From Allium sativum (taxonomy: Eukaryota > Streptophyta > Magnoliopsida > Asparagales > Amaryllidaceae), in NCBI GenBank assembly GCA_030737875.1, contig CM060912.1:456696310-456760309 (forward strand): a stretch of 64,000 bases of DNA, given 5' to 3'. The notes under the pieces were generated by a model. That model was not told where the DNA came from, did not search any database, and saw nothing but the letters and a program-made list of their open reading frames with translations. Position numbers and translations under genes: made by a program. Positions 46,076-58,160 of the stretch are shown here, piece after piece (positions within the stretch are counted from its first letter, which is position 1; each line of letters opens with the position of its first letter).

Positions 46076-48084
46076 CGTCCAATTAAGAGATTTGATGGAA
46101 TGGCTGTTTGGATTGAATAGATTTTGAGAGTATAAAGTGTAAAAAATTAAACTTCGGCAGACAAAGACGATGACAGGAAAGAAGATGAGGAAACAGATTT
46201 GATAATGTCAGTAGTGGACATTGTGGATAAAGGGGAAACGTCTTCAATTGCATTCGGTATTTAAAACTCGGAATTTTGATGTGTCGCTGCCTGGTTAAAC
46301 AGTGAAGGTGAGCAACAAAGGGTTTGGATGAATATCAACTCAGTTACTGACATTTATTTTCCCTATGCACCTGTTACATATGCAGTGCAGTTTATCAATG
46401 CAATACAGCATCAAGTGACAGAAACGAATAGGTCAAATTGTTGTACGATCTAAGACATGGTAAAAAAAAAAATGTGACTTACGCTTATTTAGTAGATATA
46501 AGAAGAAGAACAAAGTGGCACCCTGATACAGCAAAGACCGAAATACATGAATGTAGTAGAGTATGTACGAAATTAATAATATTTATGTTGTCTTATATTT
46601 CTACTGCGTAATCTCTCATTATTTCTGTAATTTTTTAGAAAGCACACTCAGTTATGAAGAATTAAATATAATTTTACTGGTTGGAAAAAAGAATAATTAC
46701 TGGTATAAGTGATTAACTAATGAAAGCATTAACTCCAACCTGGATATGGCAGTAAAATATAAAAGCAGTGTATGTACCTGGTTTTTTGGAAATGGTCTCC
46801 TATGAAGTAAGAAGAAAGCAGAAAAATGCCGTATTAAGATTTCCGCTGACTGAGTTGTGAAACCATTCCATATGTCACTAATAATTTTAGACATGTAGCA
46901 GTTTAAAAAATACAGAAATTAGTGAGTTAAAAAAATTCATATTATAAGCTGCGAGGGATTTGACATTTTTTTGGAAAGAAACAGCAGCACTCATATTTTT
47001 CTGATCGTAGAAGGTGCAACTTGTGTGCAATACCACATTTTGTATACAGATCCAGCTATTAATGCATTAAGACGAACATGTGTTTGTAAGGTTATAACTG
47101 GTGTAACACGCACATTCTAATATTATCCACGTAACATAAGCGTAAGAAAATAAAGTAAATTAAGAACATATTTATACGACTAAAAAAGAAAAAAACACAG
47201 ACCTGTAAAGAAAAATGTTCATCGTTAGGGTTGATTTCATTTTGTTTTCATGCTGCCTGGATTTTCAGATTGTAGCAAATGTATTCTAGCAGCGTAGATG
47301 AGCAGCCTGAGGAACAATTATCATGTTTCGTAAACAGTAGGAAGTAAACTGTCGATAATGTGTTGAGGTGAAATTTAACATGTAACATACCAAGCACCGT
47401 CAAAATTGAAAGAACCCGGTGTTAGAAGAGGGACAAAACCAAGGACAGTATCTAAAAAACAATCAGGAAAAGAAATCAAAATATGGTAGTGAAATTGATA
47501 GTTAAGTAAAAATGAATAATTAACCTGATTCCCATCGAACAACAGTGGTGTACAGACATGCGCTCCAGTTTGTAGATGGCATGTAACAGGATCACGCATT
47601 TCCAGTAATTAATCTGAAGGAAAAAAATTAAAAATAGAGTAAGGTAAGTAAAAGATATAAGCGAGCAATGAATATATGCAGGTGAAACTGAAAAAACTTT
47701 AAAAATAACCCGCACTGAACGAAAAAAAAAAACATTTTCTCTCCTCCTTTTCCGGGCTTGAGAACGACATCAAATAATGAGATACTTGATGGCGGAGTTA
47801 AAAATGGTTTTTTATGATGAAAAGGAAAATGTTATTTTTAGGGGGAAAATATGTTAAAGTTTGAAGTAAGAAGTTTAAGTAGATTGTGTGGAAAAGGAAT
47901 GCAGTAAAATAAACAGTGGACAAAATAAAAATATGTTAAGTTTGAAGTAATATGTTTAAGTAGATTTTGTGGAAAAGGAATGCAGCAAAACAAACAGTGG
48001 GGTAGGTATTATTGCGTGAGTGAAAAGTGGAAGTAAATTGAAGAGCACATGTCAGGTGTTGATACAGTAGGTTAGAAGCACAGG
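46076..48084 (-). pseudogene. Further exon-like segments of a Helitron gene, and non-coding sequence
   Basis: On the minus strand, 47600-47520 reads MRDPVTCHLQTGAHVCTPLLF and ends GGGAATCAG before a GTTAAT donor; a TTTTTTAG acceptor near 47455 is followed by DTVLGFVPLLTPGSFNFDGAW to a GTATGT donor near 47393. A further segment is at 46894-46770 (SDIWNGFTTQSAEILI) with possible splice sites. No family is recognised. The rest, including 47700-48084 with its repeated AATATGTTAAGTTTGAAGTAA, has no gene that I can support. Confidence 0.35.
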
Positions 48085-49740
48085 TCAATTCATGTCTGTA
48101 GCACACGCTAGTAAAACATCATTGTAAACCACATTTCTAGTATGTGTATTGTTTTTCCGTTGGATTGTTCCGTTTTGTACCAAAATCCTTGTTATTTGAC
48201 GTCCAACACCTCTAGACAAAGCAACGTATAGTTGACCGTGAGTGAAAACATTTCGTGGTAGATAGATGTCGACGTTTGGAATCGTTTGTCCTTGTGATTT
48301 GTTAATTGGTAAAGCAAAAGCTAGTTTAACAGGAAAATGTTTTCTAATTAAAACGAAAGGCATAGAAACATTTTCTGATGGCTTCAATGGTATGCGAGGG
48401 ATAAAAACTCGTGTACCACGGAAATGACCGATAGCAATTTCCGCGTCAATAAGATTTCAATGGAAAACATGACATATTAACCTAATGCCATTACATAAAC
48501 CAATTTTAGGGTCAATATTCCTAAGTAGCATTATGGGAGATCCAATTTTAGGAGTTAGTTTATGCGGAGGTAAACCGCCGGGCGAAAGTGAGTTCAGGAA
48601 TTCGTGTTGATACAAATTACATGTATCATCCTCAACAGAATCAAACGAATAGTAAGTATATTCAGCACCCGGAGCCATGTTTATAACAGTATTATTGATT
48701 TCGTCAACTGTATCGTTAGTTGGGGCCAAAGTGGCTCTATTCATAATATAATCAGCTGGATATACGGATTCAGTAAGTGCTGGAAATACATGTTCTATCA
48801 AAGAAAAAATAGAGTTTGAACTACTCCAAGAAATAATAATATCATCTGGTAGTTTGATCATGTCATCTTCCACATATGGTTTGTCGCCATTTCCAATATG
48901 TAGTAGAAAGGCAGCATATGAAGGGTCATTTATAGCACACATATTTTGGGTTAAGCGAAAAACAGTAACATCTGGCCACAAATATGATTTAATGATACAC
49001 GCGTCAACAGTTTGAGCCCTAATACCATTAGAGACGATAGGCAGAACTTGACGGATGTCACCGCCTAATATAAAAACTTTACCCCTAAATGGTTTGTCTA
49101 TATTAGTTAAATCTCGTAGTGTTTTATCTAAAGCCTCAAAGGTGTGATGATATGCCATTGTTGCTTCATCCCATAAAATTACCCTTGTTTCTATTAGTAG
49201 TTTTGCAAGATCAGATTCTTTGGGAATGTGGCAGGTGGATGAGGAATCAAGTGTAACAGGGATTTTAAATCGAGAATGGGCTGTTCTACCACCGGGTAAT
49301 GCTATTGCAATAATTCCCGATGTGGCAACTGCAAGTGAAATAAGGACTTTACTACGTGAGTGCGCTAAAATAATCGGTATACATATGTTTTTCCTGTTCA
49401 CCCTGGACCGTCGATGAAAAAAACATAATTTTTATTTTCGTAAATTGACTTCATGACAGCATCAAATGCTGTCCGCTGTTCTAAATTTAAGGAATGAATT
49501 GATTCAATGTCTTCTGCAGATATGTGTACAGACCTTTCGGACAAAATAAGAGTTGACCTATTGTGAGTATTATGTAGTGTAACAGTATTAAGAGGGAAAT
49601 CAAAGTTAGAAAGTGTTTTGTTGTATTGTCAGACTAAATTGTCAAGGTCTAAAAGACAAAGCTCTATGAAAATTGAATTGTCAGCAACTAATAATGTGTG
49701 CTGATAATCTTCTATCATGTATGCATAAATAAAAGTGTTC
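48085..49740 (-). pseudogene. Helitron helicase (PIF1-like), broken in the Walker A motif
   Basis: The helicase half of RepHel, which unwinds DNA in rolling-circle transposition. In order: SLNLEQRTAFDAVM near 49490, then FFIDGPG-stop-TGKTYV: the second Gly codon of the Walker A motif is TGA (49400-49398). After a frameshift, 49401-48457 reads GGRTAHSRFKIP, VILWDEATMAYHHTFEALDK (motif II), VFILGGDIRQVLPI (motif III) and LTQNM. A break at about 48450 precedes 48387-48085 with FPVKLAFALPINKSQGQT and GQLYVALSRGVGR (motifs V and VI). The end is TAA at about 48085. All motifs are there but the gene is dead. It is continuous with the Rep part upstream. Confidence 0.92.
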
Positions 49741-50927
49741 CTACATTTGACGTACATTAATTGGTTCGCAATATACTAAAATCATAACGAACAGCCTTCG
49801 TAGGGCAGCAGGTATATGCGTGTTAGAAGCAGCCCGTAAATAATCATAAATAGCGTCATCATTTTCCAATAATCCTCTGTGTTCGGCTGCTTCTTTAAAC
49901 GTGTCACATTGTTTTCCATCGACGGTAAGCAAGTCAGTAAATGATAAGGGTCCTCTAACATGAGTTAGCAGTAACCTCAAAAAATAACGCTCTCCTTCAA
50001 TAGGCGATAAGGTATAAATTCTACCTATTACCCTAAGGTTATTTCGTCTACGAATCCATAGCTTTTGTTTTTTTCCCACCAATACTTCTCAGAAAACTGA
50101 TGAAAGAAGTATTGTCTTTCGTCTTCATCGTTTACGTTAGTAGTGAAATATTCAGTAAGCATAGTTTTAGTTCTAGTATCATCATTCAAAACGTCTTGCA
50201 ATTGTTCGGAAGAAGAAAAACGTAGTTGTTGTTGGTTTGAAAGATGGATATGGAGACCAATAACAGACGGTAATGTTATTAAGTGGAAATTTAAATATTC
50301 TCCACAAAGCCTCCGGTGCACAAATCCATCTAGCATTAGCATAATTAGAAATTTCATCGTCATTGGTTGATGTAGAAACACCAACTGAAATGCGGTCCAA
50401 TCCCTCGTAAACATATTTATAAAGATATTTTACCGATTTTATACTAGAACAAATTTCAACATTTATATGGAAGTCATATTTAAGTAATAAATAAGGGATT
50501 ATGGCACTACCCAGCGATTGCCGATTGTGGTTCCTATTGTTTGATTAAGTCGTATGTTATCACGTCGTCTATATATTGGATATGAGTCGTTTCCTAGTAA
50601 AGTAAGAGAGAAAACGGTTTGGGAAACTCTTCGTTACATTCACCATTTTTCATGCAAGTGGCATTCGGATTAAAACGGCCACATGGATGATGAATCATGT
50701 GTTTGACAACATCTATATGTAAATCAGGTTCTAAATTATGAAATGGAATTTCAGCTCTAACCACAGCATCATACTCATCGGGAGAACTAAATTTATCATT
50801 TTCAGCTAGATTAAGTAAAATATGGGCATGTGACAAACCTCTTTTTTGAAATTCAATGACATGTATATGCGCAATAACTTTTCCTAAAACGCCATTGTCA
50901 AACAAATCTGTTTTTAATTGGGTTAAT
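49741..50927 (-). pseudogene. Helitron Rep (HUH/Y2) domain, truncated by an LTR
   Basis: Rep nicks and joins DNA. The piece starts at 50927, where a G-family LTR interrupts it. It reads HVIEFQKRGLSHAHILLNLA with the metal-binding H-A-H at 50830-50822, HPCGRFNPNATCMKNG, and SVKYLYKYVYEG at about 50435-50408 with the paired tyrosines of the Y2 site. After shifts come RRLCGEYLNFHL-type and SFTDLLTVDG segments to 49741 (ending PINVRQM). Frames change at about 50590, 50400 and 50050. The N-terminal part, before the LTR, lies beyond this window or after the nested elements. Confidence 0.9.
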
Positions 50928-53900
50928 TGTAACAACCTTGAATTTTGGGGTAAATTTAAATATTTATTTCAAGTTATTTTAATGGGTTTTGATATTTAAA
51001 ATAATTAATTTAAAATAAGAATGATTAAAAATTGATTTAAATCGAAGTTAGGATGAATAATTTAATTTTAATTATAAAAGGAGTTAGAAATATCGTGGTA
51101 GTTTTAAAAGTCAAACTTGAACTTTGACTGACCGTACATGATGCAAAATTTAGCGGATTTTAGTGAAACCAAAAATATTAGAATCTATTTAAAAGTATCT
51201 TTCCAACGAATCCGTAAAATCGAAAATTTATAGCGTGAATCAAAAGTTATTCCCAGTTTAAATTTCAGAATAGTCGTTGTAGGATTTATATATATTTTAA
51301 TATTAAAAATAGCCATTTTTCAAACGACCTCTGTTTTCGACAAAACCACTTTTGTTGGATCCGGAATGTCAAAATATGGTTAAGTTTAATTTTTCATAAT
51401 TTTTAGAATTAATTTGTGACCGTGGCAAAAAGATATGTGTTTTGTCAATTTCGGTCAATTTTAATCGACTTGAAAAAGGCCATTTTTCAAATAGGCTCAG
51501 AATTGAACGAAATTAATTTTCCTAGGTCCGTAGTGTCAAAACATAGCTAAATATATTTTTCGGGATTTTTCGAAGTTAACTTGTGGCCCCGGTGAATTTA
51601 TTTGTACGGTTAAATTAAGAATAAAAGAAAATATTCCAAAATAAAGAAAACTGGGTCAAGATAGTCGTTAGGGCCTACGGGACATAGCTAGATGAGTCCT
51701 GAATGAGGGTAAATAGGTAAGAACGACAGTCGTTGGGCTGAAATCAGAGAAAGTTGCTAATCGAGCCTTAATTGGGTTAATTAGTTAATTAAATAATATC
51801 AATATTAGGTAATCCTCAAACCCTAATTTCGAAATGACCTAGCCGCCATCTTCTATTGCAATGGCCAGAAATGTCCCAACTTTGATCTTCATTTTCTCTC
51901 AATCCAAACTATAACTTCTAGCAATCCATAGACCAAATCAAAGAGATTCTTCTTAGCTACAATTCTATACGAATATGATGGAGTTTAATTGAGTAAAATG
52001 CCCGGATTTCACCCCCCCCTACCCGCGGCCAAACAACCCCCACCGTGCCCAGCGGGCCCCACCGCGCCTCCCCCCCTCACGGCGCCGATAGCCCTCTCCT
52101 CCCTATTCGATATGCCATCTTCTGATCGTCTTCAAGCTTCACCAATTTAGAGATAAATGGAAACCTAGTTTTGAAGGTTATGGGTTCAAAATGGAAAAGT
52201 AACGGCCTTGAACGATGAAGAGGAAGAAGGGGTATTTTTTCCCTTTTAATTAATTAATTAATTTAAATTCAATTTTGTCAATCTTAATTTAACCATATCT
52301 CACTCATACGAACTCGGATTCGAACGATTTCAGGTGCGCCACGATCATGAGACTGAGACCTTCGCGATGAAACTAACTAGACCTAATTCTGAGCAAGTTG
52401 AAATTTGGCCAATTTTTGGATCTGAACGGCTCAGAAATTCAAAACGATGTGAGAAATCTTATCTATTTTTATAAATAATTATATTTTAATTATTGTTCTC
52501 GCCTCTGAATCGCTATATGTATATTATTCTGCGCTATGGTAATTTAGGATTTATTTGTTTATGTATTTCTGTTGTGTTTGATATATTCGCTTGGGTTGAT
52601 ACGATTAAAATCTCATATTTATTGAGATTCAAATTTATGTTCTAAATTCACGATGAAATTTATTATTAATTCCATATCCGTTATTTCAGATCTGATGTTG
52701 CGCTGCTATTTACTTCTTTATTTCAGTTCTATTATTTCAGTTTTGTCATTGCGATCAAAATCTCATTTTTATTGAGATTTATATACATATATATACGAAT
52801 GATTCCTTAGAATTTGTTTGTTTAAAATTTGCATTTTTGTATGTTGGAAATAGAAACCAAATTCATCATATTTGTTTATTGAATTGTTGGGAAGAATTTT
52901 TAATGTCTTTCTTTTTGTTCATATTAAAAAGATTATCTTTTTAATATCGCTTTGTTCATATTAAAAATATCGTTTTGTTAAAATGAAAAGATTTGCTTTT
53001 TTTAGCATCGTGTTGTTACAAATAAAAAGATGACATTTTTTTAATGTCGTGTTGTTTATAATAAAAAGATGAAATTTTAATGTCGTTTTGTTTCAAAATA
53101 AAAAGAGCAAATTTTAAGTGTCGTTTTATTTCAAACATAAGTATCATTTTTGTATGTTATAAAAGAACACATTTTCGTACGTTATAAAAGAACATATTTT
53201 TGTTCGTATTAAAAGAACGTATTTTTGGTTCATATTAAAAGTACATATTTTTGACGTTAATAAAAGTACATATTTTTGACGTAAATAAAACTACATATTT
53301 TTTACGTTATAAAAGAGCATAATTTTGACGTAATAAAAAGAACACATAATTTTGACATAATAGAAATTGTAAACCAAAACAAAAAAAGTATAGAAATAAA
53401 TATTACATCTTTATTGACCTTTTATATGCAATAAAAAGAAGTAGGGGATTAGAAAAGTTACATTTTTCTTAATGTAAGTAAGAATTAGCATAAAATTACA
53501 TTTTGTGTAATTAAGTTAAAGTTTATATTTTTCATATAATTAAGATTTAAAGTAAGGAAATTACAATTTTATGTCATGAAAAGATTAGATTTTGACATTG
53601 CAAAATTATTTAATGCAATGTAGATTATATTAAAAAGAAAAGTCACATTTTTAATGTAGATTATATTAAAAAAGAAAAGTCACATTTTTTAATGTAGATT
53701 ATATTAAAAAGAAAACTTTACAATTTTAATGCGATAAAAATAATAGAAATGAAATGTATATTTTTATCGTCACTTTAGATGCGATAAAAGAATAGAATAA
53801 TTATTATATATTTTTATCGTCATTTTAGAGGCGATAAAAAGAAGTTACATTTTTCAATGTAAATAAAAGAAAATAGGAAGTTACATTTTTATATGTAATT

Positions 53901-55043
53901 AGTGAAATATAGAAACTTACATTTCTCAATGTAAATAAAATAGGAATAGAAATTTACATTTTTTTTATGTAAATAAAAGGATTAGAAATTTACTTTTTAA
54001 GGAATGGGTTTTCATTAAAAAGGAATAATGAAACCAAATATACATTTTGTGTAATTTGAAAGAAGAAAAAAATACATTGTTGGATATAGCAAGTGTATGT
54101 GAATTAAAATAAAATAAACGTTATTGCGTGCCATGTTACACCTCGATATTATATACACAAATAGGGATATTCTATGTTAACAAAATAAAGTGAAATGAAA
54201 TGGATGGCGGAATTATATATAAGTATATACACGTCAATTATAATTAAACGAATCGCGCGTGGTAGTTCGCGATTCGACAATCGTAACTTTACATAGTTAT
54301 ACCGAAATATCCGACGGTTAGATTTAGAGAAATGTGTAAAACAAATTTGGGTGAAAACAACACCAAGGTCGCCTATTGACATAAAGTGTTGTTAAATAAA
54401 ATTTAATTATTTTTATATAAATAAAAATAGAGATTAATCGTTATAAATTAATATTAACGATAAGAAATGATTTCAAATTATATATATACGAGGATCATTT
54501 GAAAAGTCCGAGTTCAATCTCATTTCAAATGATTATTCGTCGATCTAAGTCGAAGAGTTGAAGACGATGATTGAAGACCGACGATCTTCACGTCGAATGG
54601 ATGAGTTACCATTGACGCTCATGATTGGAGTAGCTACCTTAAAGGGGCTACAATAGTGGCCGTCCAGACTACTTGTTGATTGTTCGGATATGCAAGGAAT
54701 AAGGTGCCTCCAGTTTCGTTCAGACCCAGAACGGACTTGAAAATGGATTGTATGTCTGACGTTGTATTCCTTTATACGGTATTCATTGATCTCTGCTAAA
54801 TATATATTTGTTTGGTGTTTAACAACCTTTTCTATGACGTACGAGCTTAGAGGTTATATATTGGTAGGAATCAATGGTATGGTATGGATTGACAATGTGG
54901 CATGCTAAGATGCAAATGATCAAGGCTTTTGTTGAAAAGCAGGCCTTGTGGTTGATGATCAAAGCACAGCTTGAATAAGCATAGCTTTGTGTATTACGTA
55001 GCTTCACGAGCCTCACAACCCGGTTGGAGTCTAAAACGGGAGA
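50928..55043 (+). repeat. G-family LTR (G2), interrupted at its right
   Basis: Begins TGTAACAACC inside the Rep gene (TTAAT at 50923-50927 is the likely target copy). It parallels the other G LTRs: AT-rich U3, TATA-poor start, a short GC-rich segment at 52005-52110, an AT-rich hairpin array (about 52910-53975), and an end part matching 60000-60380 of G3. It stops at GTCTAAAACGGGAGA, inside the LTR, where element G3 starts; GGAGA is the presumed target copy. The remaining about 1 kb of G2 must lie beyond the window. No gene. Confidence 0.82.
52910..53975 (+). repeat. Hairpin array in G2
   Basis: A run of 25-35-bp AT-rich units with AAAAGA or ATAAAA between short inverted repeats. Clear ones: GACATT-N5-AATGTC (53032-53048), TTTTATCG...CGATAAAA (53762-53789), TTTTTATCG...CGATAAAAA (53811-53840), TTACATT-N4-AATGTAA (53845-53862), TTACAT-N6-ATGTAA (53881-53898), TTACATT-N4-AATGTAA (53917-53934) and ATTTACAT-N7-ATGTAAAT (53952-53974). 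The stems vary but pair. Confidence 0.65.
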
Positions 55044-55977
55044 TGTAACAATCCGGAAATGCGAGCCAGTTTAAAATTTTTATTTTGGCAATTTATCGAA
55101 TTTTGAATATTTAAAATGAATTATTTTAAATGATATCGACGAGAAATTTATTTTGGATAGAGTTAGAACGTATATATTTATATACGTCGTCGTTAGAATA
55201 TAAATAATTATTTTAAATTATAAAAGGAATTGAAAATGGCGTGGTAGTTCGATAATTCGATTTCAAACTTCAAATGAATGTACAGGATTCAAAATAAACC
55301 GGAATTTAGCAAAACCAAAAATATTAGAATCTAATTGAGAATATCTTTCCAACGAATCCGAAAAATTGAAATTTCATAGCGGGGATCAAAAAATACGTCC
55401 AGTTTAAAATTCAGAAAAGTCGCTGTGGAATTTATATATATTTCAATATATATATAAAATCCCTTAAAAATAGAAATTTTGCAAACGACATCGGATTTCG
55501 ACGAAACCACTTTTGTTGGAACCGTGATGTCAAATTATTGCTAGATTCCAAATTTCCTAATTTTTTGAATCAATATGTGAGGGTGGCAAAGGAAAACGCG
55601 TTTGACCAGTTTCAGTTGATTTTAATCGACTGGAAAATGGCCATTTTTCAAACGGTCTCAGAATCTGACGAAACTAGTTTTTTAGGACTGTATCGTCAAT
55701 ACGAAGTTAGAAAATATTTTTCTGGAATTTTTAGAGACTGTATGTGACCCCAGTAAATTGAAATGTACGTTTAATATTCAATATAAGGATTTAAATGTTA
55801 ATTTAAAAGGAAACTGATCGTAACTATCGAATCGGCCTACGTGGTATATCCCATTGTGTTTGGAATGGGGGTATTACGTTAGGGACGACAGTCGTTGGGT
55901 GTGATTCCGAGTTAGAAGGAAAAGTCAACAATTAGGGTTTGGAAAAAATAATAATAAAATAAAATATATATACTCGT

Positions 55978-56424
55978 AAACCCCCTCCCCCGTTCATTTC
56001 TATCTTCCCCAAACGGGAAAACCAATTCACGGGAAATGGGCGGCCTTTGCGCCAGCCGCCACCACCCCAGATGGCCACCGCCACTTCGTCGCCCCCCTCC
56101 TCCTTCTTCTCTCTCTCCTCCTCGTTCCCTTCTCCATCCGCTGACCCCGATGCCCAATCACCTGAAGCTGCGCCCAACCCATCACCTACCGCTCCACAGA
56201 CCCGTCGTCGGTCAACCAAGCCACCCACGACCACCACACTCCGCCTGCGCACCCATCCCTTTCGCCACCTCAAAACCGCGGCGACCGACACCTCCTCTTC
56301 CTCCTTAAATCGCAGAAAACCCTCTTCTCTTCGACCGCGAGCTCCAGCCACATGTCCAGTCGAGTGAGAACACCCCCCCTGCGCCGCCAGTTCATCACCT
56401 CAGCCCCCTTCTCGCTGAAACAAA
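55978..56424 (+). other. GC-rich leader island in G3 5' LTR
   Basis: A 450-bp C-rich island in an otherwise AT-rich LTR, just after the TATA-like sequence and ending in CAAAGTAAGC. Proline/serine-rich frames (e.g. 56047-56367) run through it. The copy in the 3' LTR (63405-63866) has a net 16-bp length difference inside the frame, so the frames are not conserved between the LTRs and probably are not coding. Confidence 0.6.
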
Positions 56425-56669
56425 GTAAGCTTTTATTTACTTATTTGTGCTATTAAAGGTTCAATTTTTATACTTGTATTAGCATGATAAAAACATAGTT
56501 TTTATTTATATAAAAGAAACGGTTTTTTTTAAATATAATGACATGAAAATCAGTTTTATACTTTGGTATAATATAGTCTAGATCTGAAAACTTTAACTTG
56601 TGAAAGTTGAGATTTTTGAATGCGAAAAGAAATGATTTTTGATTATCCAAAGATAGGATTTTTAAGATA

Positions 56670-57140
56670 TGAAGAATACGATTTTTATTCGTATAAAAAT
56701 ATAATCTTTTATATTGTAGAAGTATAAAAATATAATCTTTTATATTGTAGAAGTATAAAAATATAATCTTTTATATTGTAGAAGTATAAAAATATAATTT
56801 TTATATAGGTATGATGATAAAATTTTGATCTTTATATATGTAGCGAAATAAAAATCTGGTTTTTATTATATACACGTTGAAGTGGAAAAGTGATTTTTAT
56901 AGCAAAGTAAAAATTCGATTTTTATATATTGAATAGCAAAGTAAAAATTCGATTTTTATATATTGAATAGCAAAGTAAAAATTCGACTGTTATATAGACA
57001 GGAGTGTTATAAAAATATAATCTTTATTATATGAACATCGATGTAAAAATAGAATTTTTATCTATATAGTAGCGATGTAAAAATAGAATTTTTATCTATA
57101 TATAAAAATAGAATTTTTATCTATATAATAGCGGTATAAA
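56670..57140 (+). repeat. Hairpin array in G3 5' LTR
   Basis: Includes ATACGA-N7-TCGTAT (56676-56694), three 31-bp tandem units with AATATAA-N4-TTATATT (56698-56790), three units of AAAAAT-TCG-ATTTTT type at 33-bp spacing (about 56905-56990), and three of ATAGA-N7-TCTAT (57049-57125). Same position in the LTR as the G2 array, different stems. Confidence 0.6.
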
Positions 57141-57764
57141 AATGTGATTTTTATATATGTAGTGGCTACGGGCAACGAAAGTGACAAAAGGCGAGAACAG
57201 CGATGATTTCCTACATAAGAAGAGTCGTGGCGTTTGGATTAGCTATTGGTGAGAACTTCTCACTTTAAATTTCCTTTTCTAGTTAAAATATATACTAGGA
57301 TGCAGATGGTGCTTAGCAGCACCCGACACCCGTCATCCACAGACCATGGATGGCTTGTATGTTTGATTGTTTGTTGTGATGAAAATTGATTGTGTGACGT
57401 GAAATAAAATATTTATATAGTAAAAAAATATTTTATCGTTAAAAATATTGTTTTTAACCTGTGTGTGTGGATAAAAATATGTGTTTGTTGATTTAAAACC
57501 CCACACGGGTGTTGGAATGATATTTGAAGTCCACTCATCCCGATTGATTAGTTGTATGTCGATCGATTGATTGACAAGCTGTTATAAGCGTTAGATATCT
57601 ATATTTGATGCTTGTACAGTGTGGTGCACTTTGGATGATGATTGATTATTTATTGTTGTGATTATATACATGTGTTGTATGGAATCCATATAATTAACAT
57701 TATATGGTAATTGATTGGGCCTCATTCCAATTGGGAAAATAAAGAATAGAATGAAGTATATATT

Positions 57765-58160
57765 CATGTGTTGAATAGAATAAATAATCATGTGTTGAAA
57801 ATTATCATGTGTTGAAAGAAATATTTTAACAATAAAATTTACATCTTTATCATATTTAAAGTTAGAAACTAACTGGAAAATAGATAAGATGAGTGGTTTC
57901 CTGGGTATTGATCTGGTATTGGTTTCGGCCTTCGGCGTTAATACTTAGGGAATCATTCTCTTACTACTTTACGGTTGGAGTCTGATTTAAAAATCAAACG
58001 ATATATATCATAATTTTAAAAAATATATTAAATAACAAATATAGTCATGTGTTGACAGTGCTCATGTGTTGAGAATATTCATGTGTTGAGAATATTCATG
58101 TGTTGAAAGAAATATATATTCATGTGTTGAATAGAATAAATATTCATTTGTTGAATAGAA
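57765..58160 (+). repeat. TCATGTGTTGA word repeats in G3 LTR
   Basis: At least eight copies of TCATGTGTTGA in two groups (57768-57815 and 58043-58130), spaced about 17-30 bp, with TTGAATAGAATAAAT or TTGAGAATAT between them. Not seen in G1 at the matching place. Confidence 0.7.

Larger units (their letters stand above)
31931..50927 (-). mobile_element. Helitron (autonomous type, decayed), 3' end to within the Rep gene
   Basis: A rolling-circle DNA transposon on the minus strand. Its 3' end on the minus strand is a 7-bp GC-rich hairpin, then CTATGTACTGG (CTRR end) and a T, the classic insertion next to A/T without target duplication. Rep and helicase remnants lie at 48085-50927. Without the 10.97-kb LARD-B insertion (33459-44431), about 8.0 kb of Helitron is visible. 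The 5' end (TC) is beyond the G-family insertion at 50928 and not in view. Besides RepHel it carries spliced gene remnants on the same strand. Confidence 0.82.

Noticed and set aside
54149..54382. Minus-strand ORF in G2
   Set aside because: AT-rich LTR sequence, no similarity to a family, not kept in G3.
56036..56367. Proline/serine-rich ORFs of 90 and 106 codons (and minus-strand ORFs of up to 139 codons) in the G3 LTR
   Set aside because: They overlap in several frames of a C-rich island; the 3' LTR copy has a net 16-bp change that shifts the frame, so protein sequence is not conserved.
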